Assembly: GCA_020051695.1 (NCBI GenBank) | Contig: JAGVQM010000021.1 | Location: forward strand, 62,001 to 126,000 | Source: Candidatus Zixiibacteriota bacterium | GTDB taxonomy: Bacteria; Zixibacteria; MSB-5A5; WJJR01; JAJRUJ01 | DNA: 64,000 bases | Direction: 5' to 3' | Shown here: piece after piece, positions 25,265 to 33,922 of the stretch | How the letters are laid out: each line of letters starts with the position of its first letter | Position numbering within the stretch: the first letter of the stretch is position 1 | Position numbers and translations under genes: made by a program | Notes under the pieces: model-generated | Databases searched by the model: none | Seen by the model: the letters and a program-made list of their open reading frames with translations, nothing else | What the model was told of the DNA's origin: nothing

Positions 25265-25903
25265 TCATTTCTTCGCAGAAATAGTGATGACCCCTTTATT
25301 GAACGAGGTCTCATCGCTCCCGGATGGCCCGTGGTCCCGGGGAGGTGTACTGTTGTCGACCATGAAAATCGTGTGCAGCGACGAAGTGAAACAGGCGGTG
25401 TCGAATTCAAAACTCCCGGGCGTGTCGGTCACGTCGAACGTAAATTCCAGAAATTTCCACCCGTCCGGTTTCTCGGGCGTAGGGTTGACCCCCGCGACAT
25501 TGATGACAAAATGATCCGGCGCAATCCCGTCATAACTTTTATCACCGCTTCGATTACAAAGCCGGCGGGGAAGCCCGACCTGGAACTCCTCCACCAGCCC
25601 GGCAAACGGCGCCGGGTCCCAGTACCATTTTACCTGATGCTGGTACGGATGCAAATAGCCGTTCCCGCCGGTGTCGTACGGCAATGCGCCGGTCCAGAAC
25701 GAACCGAGGGTGACTGCCCGCACGATGATCGGCAGGGTCAGCGCGGTCAACGGTTCACTCCAATGGGCGCGTACCGCCACGGTGACACTGTCGGCGCCCG
25801 CGGGTACGGTCTTTGATTCCACATCGATCCGCCACTCGGCCAACGCCGCGCTGCCGCCCCACAAACTCAAACAAACGATCATGCCAAAAATGTGTCGTCC
25901 CAT
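25265..25903 (-). CDS. Secreted protein, unknown family
   Basis: From ATG 25903, which has GGGAGG at the right distance, the protein is 212 residues with a signal peptide (MIVCLSLWGGSAALA). The mature part begins WRIDVESKTVPAGADSVTVAV and has a beta-rich, cohesin- or bacterial-Ig-like look, with a later FEFDTACFTSSLHTIFMVDNS segment. Two cysteines, in RRLCNRS and TACFT, may form a disulfide. It lies downstream of the M64 peptidase gene on the same strand with a 164-base gap. No certain family; unlike its neighbour, it has no dockerin-like tail. Confidence 0.7.
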   Translation of the reverse strand: MGRHIFGMIVCLSLWGGSAALAEWRIDVESKTVPAGADSVTVAVRAHWSEPLTALTLPIIVRAVTLGSFWTGALPYDTGGNGYLHPYQHQVKWYWDPAPFAGLVEEFQVGLPRRLCNRSGDKSYDGIAPDHFVINVAGVNPTPEKPDGWKFLEFTFDVTDTPGSFEFDTACFTSSLHTIFMVDNSTPPRDHGPSGSDETSFNKGVITISAKK

Positions 25904-26067
25904 ATTATACCTCCCGGGTCTTATACACCGAGCCGACAGTTTTCGCTCAAGCCCAGCTCCACGGTCATCTGCGCCCATCAACGCTCCCCCCGCAGGGGCA
26001 TGTAAATAAGGCATTTCCCGGCCCGCAGGTCAAGACGCCGAACCCGAATTACCGCCGGACCGGACAT

Positions 26068-27900
26068 TTATTGCACGCACCCGTCACAAACAGCATCGAG
26101 TGATTTATACACCAGGTTCACCAGATAGATCACATCCACCGGCGTGACCCCGCCGCCGCAATCCATATCGCCGATCGGCGCCGGGCAGCTCGGCGGGGGA
26201 CACAGGGCGTCCCGCGACAAATAGACATAATTGACCAGGTAAGACACATCCAGCGGCGTTGCCGCATCGTCGCAGGTGACATCACCCGGTATTCCGCAAT
26301 CGCACACCGCCGTCACCGGCCAGGCAAACACCTGGGCTATGTCCGTATCGCGGACCAGCGGTGTCGGGTAACCCGCTGTCAGCTCGAGCGTAGAGGACAC
26401 CACGCCGCGGCCGATCAGGTCCTGGGAGGTCAGCGCCAGTTCGGGGCCGTCGGCGCCCGCCAGCGGTTCGCCTGCCAGCCGCCATTCGTAGGTGATCCCC
26501 GGAAAGGGCAGCGGGGTGATCGCAAACGTGACCCCCGACGGACCGATAACCTGCGGCAGTCCCGCGGACGGGACCAGGTCGTCATCAAAATCGACGTAAT
26601 TGAAAAACTCGATGACCTGCGCCTGCTGACAAATCGGCCCAAAATCAACGCCCAGCGACCGCATCAGGCACAAATACCACGGCCGATAGATCCCGGTCGT
26701 GAGGTACCGCGCTCCCTCAAACGCGCCGACCACACCGCTATACGACGAGTTGTCGGGGGTGGGCAGGGGTGTCCCCGGCTCGACCCAGTTGCTCCACTTC
26801 AACCCCGGACCGGCAAAATCAAAATCGACATTCGGTTCGCCGTCCCCCGGGGGATAGCCCGGATACGCAGTGGAATATTCGTCGGCCAGCCCGCCGAACG
26901 AGTGCCCGTGCTCGTGCAAAATGATTTCACTTGCCGAAGAGTGCACCGAGGAGACCGCGATGCCTCCTCCGGAACCGCCGTATTTCGTCGAATTCACCAG
27001 CACAAAAATGATGTCCCAGACCCCGCTGCCGACCAGCGAATTGGCCGCGTCATACGCCTGCGAATAACCGGTGCCGGTCAAGGCCAGCAGCCGCTCGATA
27101 TCATTCACCCAGAAACTCGAATGGAGATAGGTATCAACATAGGTGGCATAGGGATCGTTGTCGGCGCCCTCTTCGTTGCTTTCGACATCGATGCGATACA
27201 CATTCGTCGCCTCGAACAGGATGTCCCACGGTCCCTTGAGGCCAAACGCCGCGACCAGGTTGGCGGCAGCGGCCTCGAACTCCCCGGCCGACAGGTTTGC
27301 CGCAGTGTAGCCGTCGCCCATTACTACCAGCACGAGCCGGTTGTCATCATCCCCAGTATGGCGGATTTTTTCGACGCTCAGCGGGCCATCAAGCGCTTTC
27401 GGCAAACCGCCGGTTTCAGGCAAAGCCAGCTCCAGTGCGGGGGAAACAAGCGCGGCCGGGACGGCCATATTGCCCGCCGCCCGCCCGAGAATGCCGGTCC
27501 GACTCAGGCGAACCGCCCGGGGTTGTTGCGCGGGGGCGGTCCCCTCCAGCCGGACAACAAAAGTCCCGGCCTCCGGGATGATCACTGCGCATGGCCCGTC
27601 GTCGGCCAGGGTGGAGCGCATACCCAACGGGATCTGTGTTTGCGTCGACAGCAATGTCACACCCTGCTGATCCAGCCATTCGACATCGTAGGCAATTTTC
27701 ATCGGCGCCCCGATTAAACCCGGCGTATGCACTTGTTTGCGCATTGGCGGTATTGGCGCGGCGTCGATAATCGTCAGCTGCTCCTGGTCATAGGAAAACG
27801 TCAATTGCCAGTAGGTCGCGCCGGCGGCCCGGACAATTGAAGACATAAAAAGAGCCAACACGGCGGCGAGTACACCAATAACCAAACAGCGGTAGTTCAT
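26068..27900 (-). CDS. Secreted M64-type (IgA peptidase-like) metallopeptidase with dockerin-like C-terminus
   Basis: The 610-residue protein starts at ATG 27900 with a signal peptide (VIGVLAAVLALFMSSIVRAAG). The catalytic domain carries the M64 zinc motif LHEHGHSFGGLADEY near residue 325 and an upstream VVMGDGYTAANL segment typical of the family. The last 80 residues form a dockerin-like pair of EF-hand repeats, DVTCDDAATPLDVSYLVNYV and DMDCGGGVTPVDVIYLVNLV, bounded by CDC at the start and CDGC at the end. M64 peptidases in gut bacteria cleave IgA, but environmental homologues likely degrade other proteins. The same tail occurs in two other secreted proteins here. Confidence 0.9.
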   Translation of the reverse strand: MNYRCLVIGVLAAVLALFMSSIVRAAGATYWQLTFSYDQEQLTIIDAAPIPPMRKQVHTPGLIGAPMKIAYDVEWLDQQGVTLLSTQTQIPLGMRSTLADDGPCAVIIPEAGTFVVRLEGTAPAQQPRAVRLSRTGILGRAAGNMAVPAALVSPALELALPETGGLPKALDGPLSVEKIRHTGDDDNRLVLVVMGDGYTAANLSAGEFEAAAANLVAAFGLKGPWDILFEATNVYRIDVESNEEGADNDPYATYVDTYLHSSFWVNDIERLLALTGTGYSQAYDAANSLVGSGVWDIIFVLVNSTKYGGSGGGIAVSSVHSSASEIILHEHGHSFGGLADEYSTAYPGYPPGDGEPNVDFDFAGPGLKWSNWVEPGTPLPTPDNSSYSGVVGAFEGARYLTTGIYRPWYLCLMRSLGVDFGPICQQAQVIEFFNYVDFDDDLVPSAGLPQVIGPSGVTFAITPLPFPGITYEWRLAGEPLAGADGPELALTSQDLIGRGVVSSTLELTAGYPTPLVRDTDIAQVFAWPVTAVCDCGIPGDVTCDDAATPLDVSYLVNYVYLSRDALCPPPSCPAPIGDMDCGGGVTPVDVIYLVNLVYKSLDAVCDGCVQ

Positions 27901-28014
27901 TATCGGTTCCTGTTCTATCTGTATCATCGGATCATATATTGGCCCTGTTGAGGTAACTGTGCTCAAGACAACCGCGGGGCAAGCCCCTCTGGACCGCGGG
28001 TTTTCACCTCGCAT

Positions 28015-28418
28015 AACTTACTAGATTCCTGCGTTTTGTCAAGTTTCGCGTCCGTACTATTCGCAGACCCTCACCGAGTGTTGACAGCGCATGGGACTAT
28101 TTAACCGACATCGACAGGCACCCGCACCCTGACCATGGCGCTGCGCGTCTGGCCGGTGACGTTAGTCTGGTCGGGCGAAAAAGTGATTTGGTTCCGCCCG
28201 GCGATCGGGACTTGATACTCTTGTTTTTATGGTTGCGGCGCCCGGCGCCGCAGTTGCGCAATTTACCGTTATGGATCTATCCCCATCTTCGTCAGGGCTA
28301 CCGGCTACGAGAGCATGTCGGTTGAAAACTATGAGGCTCAGCCGACCTCCGCATATCCGGATTCAAGAATTCTCAATGTCGGGTTTAATGACCAATCCAC
28401 CTGCCGAGAGAGTCCCGG
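28015..28418. other. Gene-free stretch with a possible gene remnant
   Basis: No intact gene is present. A short minus-strand remnant is listed separately; the rest shows only a small GC-rich palindrome (GCGGCGCCCGGCGCCGC) near 28236. Confidence 0.5.
28101..28226 (-). pseudogene. Possible C-terminal remnant of a secreted protein
   Basis: A 41-codon open stretch between two in-frame stops, with no start codon, has a protein-like composition: YQVPIAGRNQITFSPDQTNV then RSAMVRVRVPVDVG at the end. The alternation of polar and beta-branched residues looks like the end of a beta-sandwich domain of an exported protein. No parent copy is in the window, and chance cannot be excluded for so short a frame. 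Confidence 0.3.
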
Positions 28419-29456
28419 TCAGAAACCGGACAGCAAAAGCCGCGACAGAAAGAAACACCCGGCGGAAATGATGCCGGATGCCGGGATGGTGAGCACCCAG
28501 GCCCAGACGATCCGCTCGGCCACCCCCCATTTTATTCCCGATAAATTGGTCGTGGCCCCTACCCCGACAATGGCGCCGGTAATGGTATGCGTCGTGGATA
28601 CCGGAATCCCCAGATGGGTGGCGATAAAGAGTGTGGCCGCGCCGGAAGTCTCGGCACAAAAGCCGCCGACCGGCCGGAGTTTGGCGATTTTCATCCCCAT
28701 GGTCTTCACGATCCGCCAGCCCCCCAGGGTAGTCCCAATGGCCATGGCCAGGTGGCAGGACAGAATGATCCACAACGTATTCCAGTCGGTCAGGGATAGC
28801 TCGGTGCCGGGCTTCATCAGTCCGCCGGCGATGAGCAACGCCATGATAATCCCCATGGTCTTCTGGGCATCGTTGCCGCCGTGCCCCAGCGAATACAAAG
28901 CGGCAGAGAACAGTTGTCCCTTGCGGAACACGCGGTCGACGGCCAGGGGACGCCAGCGGCGAAACGCCCAAAAAACACCGATCATGATGGCAAACGCCAT
29001 GACCAGCCCCATTATCGGAGCCAGCGGGATAAACTGCACCGTTTTCCAGACATTATCCCAGCAGATGACGTCGATACCCCGGTAGGCCAAACCGGCGCCG
29101 GCGACTCCGCCGATCAAGGCGTGGGACGACGACGTGGGTAAGCCCAGCCACCAGGTGATCAGGTCCCAGATAATCGCCCCGATCAGGCCGCACAAAACGA
29201 CATAGACATAGACGGAATCGGTCCCGTCAATGTGCACGATCTTGGCCACCGTATCGGCGACGCGTGGCGCAAAGATCAACATGGCAATGAAATTGAAGAA
29301 GGCGGCCCACAGGACGGCAACCGACGGGCTGAGCACCCGTGTTGAGACAACAGTGGCGATCGAATTGGCGGCGTCGTGGAAACCGTTAATAACGTCGAAA
29401 ATCAGAGCAATCGCCACCGTCCCAATAATGACATACGTCAGGGGCGGCATGATCAC
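28419..29456 (-). CDS. pit: Inorganic phosphate transporter, PiT family
   Basis: The 345-residue protein has about ten membrane helices and the PiT signature twice: GFHDAANSIATVVSTRVLSP near the N-terminus and HGGNDAQKTMGII in the second half, plus VSTTHTITGAIVGVG. It is a low-affinity, ion-coupled phosphate importer, possibly taking metal-phosphate. It follows its DUF47 partner with a four-base start/stop overlap, the classical PiT-accessory pairing, so the two are translated together. Confidence 0.93.
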   Translation of the reverse strand: MIMPPLTYVIIGTVAIALIFDVINGFHDAANSIATVVSTRVLSPSVAVLWAAFFNFIAMLIFAPRVADTVAKIVHIDGTDSVYVYVVLCGLIGAIIWDLITWWLGLPTSSSHALIGGVAGAGLAYRGIDVICWDNVWKTVQFIPLAPIMGLVMAFAIMIGVFWAFRRWRPLAVDRVFRKGQLFSAALYSLGHGGNDAQKTMGIIMALLIAGGLMKPGTELSLTDWNTLWIILSCHLAMAIGTTLGGWRIVKTMGMKIAKLRPVGGFCAETSGAATLFIATHLGIPVSTTHTITGAIVGVGATTNLSGIKWGVAERIVWAWVLTIPASGIISAGCFFLSRLLLSGF

Positions 29457-30082
29457 GAGGCCTCAATGACAATGCCGGAAATAATATGAGCGACCTCCTG
29501 GCACCGGTCGGTGGCCCGTTCGAGACGCTCAAAAATTTCCTTCCATTTGATAATCAGGATCGGATCTCGCTCTTCGTCGAGCAAATGCACCAGCGCGGAA
29601 CTGAGAACCGCATCCGCGCGGGATTCCGCCTCATACACTTCCCAGCAGCACTTGTGAATGTCCGGGCCTTTCTTACTCGACAGCGGCAGGTCCTTCACCG
29701 CCTTGTCGATTGCGTCAACCGCCTCGATCAATATCTGTGTCAGTTGCCGCATTTCCGGGCGGATCGAGGTTATCCGGTACATCACCATCCGGGCCGCAAT
29801 GGAGTTGACCGAGTCGATGACATCATCAAGGCGGCGGATCAGACGGTGAATATCGGAACGATCAATCGGGGTAATAAACGTATTGTGGAGGCCCTCAATG
29901 CAACTGCGGGTGATGCTGTCGGCCTCGTGTTCGAGTTCCTTTATCCGCCGCGCATGGCTCTCCAGGTTACCCTGATTATCCGCCAGAGCATCAAGTTCGG
30001 CACAAACTTCCCTCGACAGCCAGCTATGCTGTTCGAAAAATTCGAAAAAACTGCTCGTTTTAGGCAGTAATCTCTTGAACAT
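29453..30082 (-). CDS. DUF47 (PhoU-like) accessory protein of the PiT transporter
   Basis: The 209-residue all-helical protein has the PhoU-like pattern of heptads with ELEHEADSITRSCIEGLHNTFITPIDRSDI, the E-x-x-x-D metal-binding motif, and a matching second repeat with EAESRADAVLSSAL. Proteins of this group are found next to PiT transporters and are thought to regulate them. It is the promoter-proximal gene and overlaps the transporter gene by four bases. Confidence 0.92.
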   Translation of the reverse strand: MFKRLLPKTSSFFEFFEQHSWLSREVCAELDALADNQGNLESHARRIKELEHEADSITRSCIEGLHNTFITPIDRSDIHRLIRRLDDVIDSVNSIAARMVMYRITSIRPEMRQLTQILIEAVDAIDKAVKDLPLSSKKGPDIHKCCWEVYEAESRADAVLSSALVHLLDEERDPILIIKWKEIFERLERATDRCQEVAHIISGIVIEAS

Positions 30083-30604
30083 AATGAACCTGCATTCACT
30101 TGACGTTAGCGTAATTTATTCGACCATGCCGAAAGGCCTTCCAGTCTTTCCATGCAACATCCGACAGCGGCTATGATTGCGCATCCCCCATCCGAAGTCA
30201 ATCGATTATTGAAAATCCCGCTCGGCATGACGAATGTCAATGGACGACAACAAGATCTGTGGCAGTCTCTGAAAGCCCCCGGCGAATGCGCAATCGGGCC
30301 GAAAACAAGCCACCCAATAATATTGTGCTGTAGCCGGAAGCATATAAAAGGAGTGTCACCGACAGTTTTTATCGGCTGTTTTTATCACAGGCTGCCAACA
30401 AACCAAATAAAGTGGGTCATTCACAACCAATTGGGAATGAATACGATAATTCAACGGCAAATAAGGAAAAGGCCCGCGTTTTTAGACAAAAACCCGTTGT
30501 GATTGGCGGAAAAAACCGTATATTGGAAGGTTTGCAAATGGGCCGGACTCGTGAATCAGAAATTCGGTGTCGGGAAGGAACTCAAAGCGAAATAGACGGC
30601 GATT
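30083..30604. other. Divergent 522-base interval between the PiT and MutL operons
   Basis: No gene is supported; a 116-codon plus-strand frame at 30152-30502 lacks a ribosome binding site and recognisable content. The right end carries a promoter candidate for the MutL-like gene. Confidence 0.5.
30497..30524 (+). promoter_or_regulatory. Candidate promoter of the MutL-like operon
   Basis: TTGTGA at 30497-30502 and TATATT at 30519-30524 are 16 bases apart, giving a leader of about 75 bases before ATG 30605. Confidence 0.4.
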
Positions 30605-32458
30605 ATGGCAAAGAAATTAAATCCGGAAGACATTAATGTAATCCTGGCAACCGATTGCGGTTCGACCACGACCAAGGCAATTTTAATCGAAAAACGCGAT
30701 GGCGAATATCGGTTGATCGTGCGCGGCGAAGCCCCGACCACTGTGGAGGCGCCGTTCGAGGACGTGACCAATGGCGTGCTTAACGCGGTGGGCGAAGTAG
30801 AGGAACTCTCGGGCCGCAAACTGCTGGATGACAACGGCAAAATCATCCGCCCAACGCAGGGCGATAATGTCGGTACCGACATTTATATCTCAACTTCCTC
30901 GGCCGGGGGCGGGCTGCAGATGATGGTGGCCGGGGTGGTGCGCTCGATGACCGCCGAATCGGCCGAACGCGCCGCACTGGGCGCCGGTTCGATTGTGATG
31001 GATGTCATCGCCTCCAACGACAAGCGGCTCCCCCACGAACAAATCGAACGCATCCGCCAGTTGCGCCCCGATATGATCCTGCTCTCCGGTGGGATCGACG
31101 GCGGCACCACGACCCACGTCGTGGAAATTGCCGAATTGATCGGCGCGGCCGACCCACGACCGCGGCTGGGCTCCGGCTATAAATTGCCGGTGATTTACGC
31201 CGGTAACATTGACGCCCGCAAAGCCATCAAGGAAACGCTAGAAAAGAAAACCGACCTGTCGATTGTCGATAACTTGCGGCCCGTTCTGGAACGGGAGAAC
31301 CTGCTTCCCGCCCGTGAGGAAATCCACGAGCTGTTCATGGAGCACGTGATGGCGCAGGCACCGGGGTATTCCAAATTGATGTCCTGGTGCGACGCGCCGA
31401 TTATGCCGACCCCCGGCGCCGTCGGCTCGATCATCAAAAAGATCGCCGATATCGAGGGCATCGAGGCGGTCGGCGTCGATATCGGCGGGGCCACCACCGA
31501 CGTGTTTTCGGTGTTTCAGGGTGTGTTCAACCGCACGGTCTCGGCCAACCTCGGGATGAGTTACTCGGTATCCAATGTGTTTGCCGAGGCCACCGTGCCG
31601 ATGGTCATGCGCTGGGTGCCGTTCAATATGGACGAACGCGACCTGCGCAATCGCGTCAAAAACAAAATGATCCGCCCGACCACCATCCCGCAGTCGATGC
31701 AGGAACTGGTCTTTGAGCAGGCCATCGCCAAGGAGGCCCTGCGGCTGGCCTTCATTCAGCATAAATCGTTCGCCACGATGCTCAAAGGTGTCCAGCAGCA
31801 GCGCACAATCGCCGACGCTTTCGAGCAGACCACCTCCGGTGCGACGCTGGTCAACATGATGACGCTGAACATCCTGATCGGCTCGGGCGGCGTGCTGTCC
31901 CACGCGCCGCGCCGCAACCAGTCGGCGATGATGTTGATCGACTCCTTCCTGCCCGAGGGCCTCACCCGGCTGGCCGTCGATTCGATCTTCATGATGCCGC
32001 AATTGGGCGTCCTGGCTGAGGTGCACCCGGCAGCCGCGACCGAAGTGTTCAACAAAGACTGCCTGATTCATCTGGGGACTTGTATCTGCCCCGCCGGCGA
32101 GGCCAAAGGCGGCAAGGGGGCGGTCATGAAATATAAAATCGATCTTCCCGGCGGCCCGGTCTCCGGCACGCTCGAATTCGGCCGGATGAAAATGTTCAAA
32201 CTGGGCATGAATGAGAAGACCTCCCTGCCGTTGGAGGCCAAGGCAGTGTTTGAACCCGAACGAGCCTTCGACCTCGGCAAAGGAAAAGGCAACAAGGTTG
32301 AGGCCGTGATTTCCGGCGGTGTGGTGGGGATTATCCTGGACGGCCGTGGACGCCCGTTCTCCCCGCCGACCGACGAAGCCACACGCGTAGCCAAACTCAA
32401 GGAATGGATGGCCGAGTTGGAGGTCTATCCGCAGGGCGCGCTGGAGAAACTGTCATAA
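30605..32458 (+). CDS. MutL/glutamate mutase L-type actin-fold ATPase
   Basis: The 617-residue protein belongs to the MutL family of ASKHA ATPases. It has the phosphate-1 loop ATDCGSTTTKAILI near residue 15, phosphate-2 loop VGVDIGGATTDVFSVF in the middle, and a glycine-rich adenosine motif (LLSGGIDGGTTTHV). In adenosylcobalamin mutase systems such a protein (MutL) is encoded with the mutase and is thought to reactivate or protect it. No mutase genes are nearby here; instead the gene is paired with an uncharacterised 374-residue protein 43 bases downstream. A more general chaperone or reactivation role for an unidentified corrinoid or radical enzyme is possible. Confidence 0.85.
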   Translation: MAKKLNPEDINVILATDCGSTTTKAILIEKRDGEYRLIVRGEAPTTVEAPFEDVTNGVLNAVGEVEELSGRKLLDDNGKIIRPTQGDNVGTDIYISTSSAGGGLQMMVAGVVRSMTAESAERAALGAGSIVMDVIASNDKRLPHEQIERIRQLRPDMILLSGGIDGGTTTHVVEIAELIGAADPRPRLGSGYKLPVIYAGNIDARKAIKETLEKKTDLSIVDNLRPVLERENLLPAREEIHELFMEHVMAQAPGYSKLMSWCDAPIMPTPGAVGSIIKKIADIEGIEAVGVDIGGATTDVFSVFQGVFNRTVSANLGMSYSVSNVFAEATVPMVMRWVPFNMDERDLRNRVKNKMIRPTTIPQSMQELVFEQAIAKEALRLAFIQHKSFATMLKGVQQQRTIADAFEQTTSGATLVNMMTLNILIGSGGVLSHAPRRNQSAMMLIDSFLPEGLTRLAVDSIFMMPQLGVLAEVHPAAATEVFNKDCLIHLGTCICPAGEAKGGKGAVMKYKIDLPGGPVSGTLEFGRMKMFKLGMNEKTSLPLEAKAVFEPERAFDLGKGKGNKVEAVISGGVVGIILDGRGRPFSPPTDEATRVAKLKEWMAELEVYPQGALEKLS

Positions 32459-32501
32459 CCCGGGTCCTGATTGTGAAATAAACGGCTTAAAGGAAATATC
32501 G

Positions 32502-33626
32502 ATGGCACATGCATACACTCCCGGTCTGAAAGTGACCGAAGAATCTTTGGTCGTCAAAGACCGCATCCTCCCCCTCAAAGGGGAAGTAATTGTTAAAGTC
32601 GGCGATCTGGTGGAGCCCGATGATGTTGTCGCGCAGACATATCTCCCCGGGCCGGTCGAACCGATGAACGTCGCCAACATCCTGAGTCTGCCCCCCGAGG
32701 ACGTCGGGGAATGCATGCTCAAAAAAGAAGGCGACAGAGTGGCCAAAGGCGAACCGATTGCCTTGTCCAAATCGTTTTTCGGCTTGTTCAAATCCGAAGC
32801 CAAATCACCAATCGACGGCACGCTGGAGAATGTCTCTTCTGTCACCGGACAGGTCCTGCTGCGCGGCGCGCCGATGCCGGTACAGGTCAAGGCCTATCTC
32901 AAAGGCAAAGTCGTCAAGGTCTTCGAAAAAGAAGGCGTGGCAGTGGAAACCTGGGCGTCGTTCATCCAGGGCATCTTCGGCATCGGCGGCGAAACCCACG
33001 GCGAGATCATGATGGTGTGTAAGAACAACACCGAAATCCTGTCCCAGGATAAAATCACCCCGGCCTGTAAAGGCAAAGTGATCATCGGTGGGTCGGTGGT
33101 CACCGCGAATGCTTTGAACAAAGCCATCGAAGTCGGGGCCAAGGGTATCGTGGTCGGCGGTTTTAACGACCAGGACCTGCGTGATTTTCTGGGATATGAC
33201 CTGGGTGTGGCGATTACCGGCCATGAAGATAAGGGGATCACGCTGGTCGTCACTGAGGGTTTCGGCGAAATAATGATGGCGCAGAAAACGTTCGAGTTAT
33301 TGCAACGCCACGAGGGCGAGCTGGCCTGCATCAACGGCGCCACCCAGATCCGCGCCGGGGTGATCCGGCCCGAGGTCGTTCTACCCCGGCAACAATTAGG
33401 TTCCGTGGCCGACATCATTACCGAAACTCCCGGCTTAACTGTCGGCTCCCCGGTACGGGTCATCCGCCAGCCGTATTTCGGCAAACTGGGCACAGTCACC
33501 GAACTGCCGTCGGAGTTGCGTGTGTTGGAATCTGGCTCCAAAGCCCGCGTCCTAGAAGTTGAATTTCCCGACAAGGAACGGGCAGTCATTCCCCGCGCCA
33601 ACGTGGAGATGATCGAGGAAATTTAA
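32502..33626 (+). CDS. Conserved MutL-partner protein with barrel-sandwich and KOW-like segments
   Basis: The 374-residue protein is not recognised as a named family. Residues about 15-160 look like a barrel-sandwich-hybrid (RnfC- or lipoyl-like) domain: LKGEVIVKVGDLVEPDDVVA and later KGEPIALSKS and KSPIDGTLENVSSVTGQVL. The middle (about 175-300) has a Rossmann-like pattern with ACKGKVIIGG and VGAKGIVVGGFND. The end has an SH3/KOW-like barrel, VGSPVRVIRQPYFGKLGTVTEL. No membrane segments or cysteine clusters are seen. It sits directly behind the MutL-type ATPase, inside one transcript ended by a terminator at 33658, so the pair should be considered one functional unit. Confidence 0.75.
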   Translation: MAHAYTPGLKVTEESLVVKDRILPLKGEVIVKVGDLVEPDDVVAQTYLPGPVEPMNVANILSLPPEDVGECMLKKEGDRVAKGEPIALSKSFFGLFKSEAKSPIDGTLENVSSVTGQVLLRGAPMPVQVKAYLKGKVVKVFEKEGVAVETWASFIQGIFGIGGETHGEIMMVCKNNTEILSQDKITPACKGKVIIGGSVVTANALNKAIEVGAKGIVVGGFNDQDLRDFLGYDLGVAITGHEDKGITLVVTEGFGEIMMAQKTFELLQRHEGELACINGATQIRAGVIRPEVVLPRQQLGSVADIITETPGLTVGSPVRVIRQPYFGKLGTVTELPSELRVLESGSKARVLEVEFPDKERAVIPRANVEMIEEI

Positions 33627-33657
33627 TCAGCGACATAAGAAATACGCATACTCATTG

Positions 33658-33690
33658 CCGCCCCGGCTGCCAGATCGGGGCGGTTTTCTT
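33658..33690 (+). terminator. Intrinsic terminator after the MutL-partner gene
   Basis: CCGCCCCG (33658-33665) pairs with CGGGGCGG (33676-33683) across a ten-base loop and is followed by TTTTCTTT. It shares the CCCCGGCTGCCA core with the terminator at 37425. Confidence 0.75.
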
Positions 33691-33922
33691 TATCACGTGT
33701 CGACAGCAATATAATCTCGCGGAATTTTCGGCCCGATTCCGAAGTTCTGGGCAATTATTGCAAATCGTTAACTCCTTGGTTGCCAATCGTTTGAAAAAAA
33801 TACTTGAATTTTTGTCACGCATTCCACATACTTTAAATAGAATTTGAAAAGTCAGGTCGGTTACACCATTCGGCGATAAGTCCGCCGAAAGACAGTCAAC
33901 ATTATATCGAAAGGGGAAAACC

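Noticed and set aside
26902-27717. 271-codon plus-strand frame inside the M64 peptidase gene
   Set aside because: Antisense to the catalytic domain with its HEHGHSFGGLADEY zinc motif.
30152-30502. 116-codon plus-strand frame in the PiT-MutL interval
   Set aside because: No ribosome binding site, atypical composition and no domain; the region more likely holds promoters.
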